Source: NCEH01 sp043195095 (GTDB lineage Bacteria; Pseudomonadota; Alphaproteobacteria; Rhizobiales; Xanthobacteraceae). From it: a stretch of DNA of 64,000 nucleotides. Below are positions 62,486-64,000 of this stretch, one piece after another; the first letter of the stretch is position 1; each line of letters starts with the position of its first letter. Below the pieces are notes generated by a model. It had not been told where the DNA came from and searched no databases. It saw only the letters and a program-made list of their open reading frames with translations. A program made the position numbers and the translations under genes. The DNA lies in the NCBI RefSeq assembly GCF_043195095.1, contig NZ_JBAFWN010000011.1. One strand, given 5' to 3'.

Positions 62486-63133
62486 TCAGCGGGTGCCCCG
62501 CAGGGCTCCGATCCAGTTGCGCGCCGTGGCGAGGTCGGATTGCGTCAGCCCGTGGCCGGCTGGAACCGTGACCTGCTCGACCGCCGCCCCATTCGCCGAC
62601 AGCATCCGCGCCAGTGCCGCAACATTGTCTGCCGGGACGATGGGGTCCATGGCGCCGGAGAGCATCAGCACGGGCACGCCGGCAAGATCCGCCTCCGGCG
62701 CCTGGTCCAGCGGAACCATGGCGCGCAGCAGCACGGCGCCCGAAAGGACTTCAGGCCGAAGCAGCAGCATGGCGGCGGCGATGTTGGCGCCGTTGGAGAA
62801 CCCGACCGCCACCGGCGCGGCGAGGCCATAGCGCGCGCGCGCGTCTCCAACAAAATCCGCCAGTTCGTTTGCGCGGCGCTTGACGTCCTCGTGGTCGAAC
62901 ACGCCTTCCGCGAGCCGGCGGAAGAAGCGCGGCCTGCCGCCCTCCAGCACCTTTCCGCGCGGCGAGAGCAGCGCTGAATTCGGCGACAGGGCGCGGCCGA
63001 GCGACAGCAAGTCGCCCTCATCTCCGCCCGTACCGTGGAGCAGGAGCAGCGGCGCGGCTCCGGGGCGGGGCGCCGGCTCGAAGCGATGGGTGAAGGCGAG
63101 CGCGGCGTCCGCGCCTTGAGTGGAAATGGTCAT
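62486..63133 (-). CDS. Alpha/beta hydrolase, MhqD/carboxylesterase type
   Basis: The 215-residue protein is a compact serine hydrolase: LLLLHGTGGDEGDLL oxyanion loop, GFSNGANIA nucleophile elbow (Ser about residue 112), GAMDPIVPADN (Asp about 161) and AGHGLTQSD (His about 192). This matches the phospholipase/carboxylesterase family including B. subtilis MhqD. It lies next to the ring-cleavage VOC gene, as mhqD-type and mhqO-type genes often do, suggesting quinone or aromatic detoxification. ATG 63133 follows GCGAGG by 6 bases. Confidence 0.85.
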   Translation of the reverse strand: MTISTQGADAALAFTHRFEPAPRPGAAPLLLLHGTGGDEGDLLSLGRALSPNSALLSPRGKVLEGGRPRFFRRLAEGVFDHEDVKRRANELADFVGDARARYGLAAPVAVGFSNGANIAAAMLLLRPEVLSGAVLLRAMVPLDQAPEADLAGVPVLMLSGAMDPIVPADNVAALARMLSANGAAVEQVTVPAGHGLTQSDLATARNWIGALRGTR

Positions 63134-63197
63134 GACAGACCTCGCGTGGCTGGCCCCGCGCCGATGCGCGGCGCGGGTGCGGAATGGTTCTCAAGGA

Positions 63198-64000
63198 TCA
63201 GACCAGGGCCGGAAGCACCTGTTCGATGTCCGCCCGGCGCGGTTCGAGGAAGGACGGCAGCTTCAGCGCCTCTCCCAGCTGGGCCGCCGGCTCGTCCACG
63301 GCAAAGCCGGGGATATCGGTCGCGATCTCGAACAGCACGTGACCGGGCTCGCGGAAATAGACCGAGCGGAAGTAATTGCGGTCCTTCTGCTCGGTGGTGT
63401 GGATGCCGTGGTTCTCCGCCAGCCGCTTCACCATTTCCGCCTCCGCCGCGTCATCGGCGGCGCGGAAGGCGACGTGATGCACGGAACCGGCACCAGCCCG
63501 CCCGCGCAGGAAGTCCCCGGCTACGCGCAGATCCACGATGCCGCCGATGGACGCCTCGGTCTTGAAGCGCACCAGGCCGCCCTCGCGGGCCGCTTCGGCA
63601 AAGCCGAGCACGTCGGTCAGGATCGCACCGGTCGGGGCCGCATCGGCGACCAGCAGGCTGACACTGTGAAAGCCGCGAATGGCAACCTCGGCCGGGATCT
63701 CCCCGGCGCTCCAGGCCGGCTCCTTCTCCGCGCCGGCCACACCGACGAGCGCAAGGCGGGTCCCATCCGGGTCGCGGAAGCTCAGCACGCTCTCCCCGAA
63801 GCGCCGCGCCGGAGCCTCATGGGTCACGCCCTTCTCGACGAAGCGATGCGTCCAATAGCCGATCGCGCCTTCCGGCACGCGGAACACGGTTTCCTGTGTC
63901 TCGCCAATGCCGAGGCGACCGGGCGCGGCATGTTCCCACGGGAAGAAGGTGAGAATGCTGCCGGGCTGGCCGACCTCATCGCCATAGTAGAAATGATAGG
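63198..64000 (-). CDS. VOC ring-cleaving dioxygenase-like protein, MhqO type (5' end outside window)
   Basis: The visible 267 residues lack only the start of the protein. Two VOC modules are seen: YHFYYGDEVGQPGSILTFFPWEHA at the truncated side, and the second, with FHSVSLLVADAAPTGAILTDVLGF and VHHVAFRA...GIHTTEQKDRNYFRSVYFREPGHVLFEIATD, carrying probable His and Glu metal ligands. Similar proteins (MhqO, PcpA-like) open hydroquinone rings. The neighbour is MhqD-like. The frame is open to base 64000. Confidence 0.88.
   Translation of the reverse strand, partial: YHFYYGDEVGQPGSILTFFPWEHAAPGRLGIGETQETVFRVPEGAIGYWTHRFVEKGVTHEAPARRFGESVLSFRDPDGTRLALVGVAGAEKEPAWSAGEIPAEVAIRGFHSVSLLVADAAPTGAILTDVLGFAEAAREGGLVRFKTEASIGGIVDLRVAGDFLRGRAGAGSVHHVAFRAADDAAEAEMVKRLAENHGIHTTEQKDRNYFRSVYFREPGHVLFEIATDIPGFAVDEPAAQLGEALKLPSFLEPRRADIEQVLPALV

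Noticed and set aside
1..64000. CRISPR arrays, IS elements or prophage
   Set aside because: No regularly spaced direct repeats, transposase or phage-structural genes were seen. The only tandem repeats are inside the autotransporter and giant FG-GAP genes.

Overview
The window is chromosomal DNA from a high-GC alphaproteobacterium, most likely Hyphomicrobiales of the Xanthobacteraceae type (Xanthobacter, Azorhizobium, Ancylobacter or Starkeya relatives). The basis is gene content and order: rlpA-dacA-tmk-holB-metG, the general amino-acid transporter aapJQMP, a class I PHA synthase, HemP, an NDUFS4-type complex I subunit, and alphaproteobacterial small proteins. The genus is inference; no rRNA gene is present.

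Layout. 1-8039 (minus strand) is a housekeeping run read leftwards: lipoprotein, family 9 glycosyltransferase, AlaC-like aminotransferase, hom, glpX, an MgtC/DUF4010 membrane protein and recJ (cut by the window edge). Divergent from it, phaC (PHA synthase) starts at 8207. 10299-12454 holds a two-gene accessory unit: a MACPF/perforin-like protein with a Vps62-like C-terminus and a small secreted six-cysteine protein. A GntP-type permease follows, preceded by a 34-bp near-perfect palindrome. 14243-21653 (minus) holds a Na/Pi cotransporter and the rlpA-dacA-tmk-holB-metG operon, in which the DacA homologue has lost its catalytic serine and its KTG box. A chemoreceptor and a giant 1720-residue FG-GAP/cadherin-like/DUF4114 protein lie back to back across a 640-bp AT-rich gap. 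Then come an FmdB zinc ribbon, a HerA-like ATPase, and a 1259-residue autotransporter beside tRNA-Ser(TGA).

36652-45168 holds a methyltransferase, a two-domain VOC protein, a deoxyribosyltransferase with a membrane tail, aapJQMP and a cystathionine beta-lyase. 45233-48939 is a compact four-gene envelope operon (GT39, PAP2, GT2, LpxB-N-like) with stop/start overlaps, as expected for polyprenyl-phosphate-sugar modification of LPS. After it come a degenerate amidohydrolase-like gene, hemP, an RND efflux pair, an aminotransferase, a small Cys protein, a K+/H+ antiporter, small zinc-ribbon and hypothetical genes, a sulfotransferase-like gene, tRNA-Arg(TCT), the NDUFS4-like gene, two small secreted proteins, a regulator with two predicted helix-turn-helix regions, and an MhqD/MhqO-like pair cut by the right edge.

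Most of the window is ordinary core genome. The parts most worth a second look are the MACPF unit (10.3-12.5 kb), the catalytically dead DacA (19.4-20.7 kb), the giant seven-bladed FG-GAP protein (24.7-29.9 kb), the envelope-sugar operon (45.2-48.9 kb) and several strong inverted repeats in intergenic DNA. All functional statements rest on reading motifs by eye; no database search was run.
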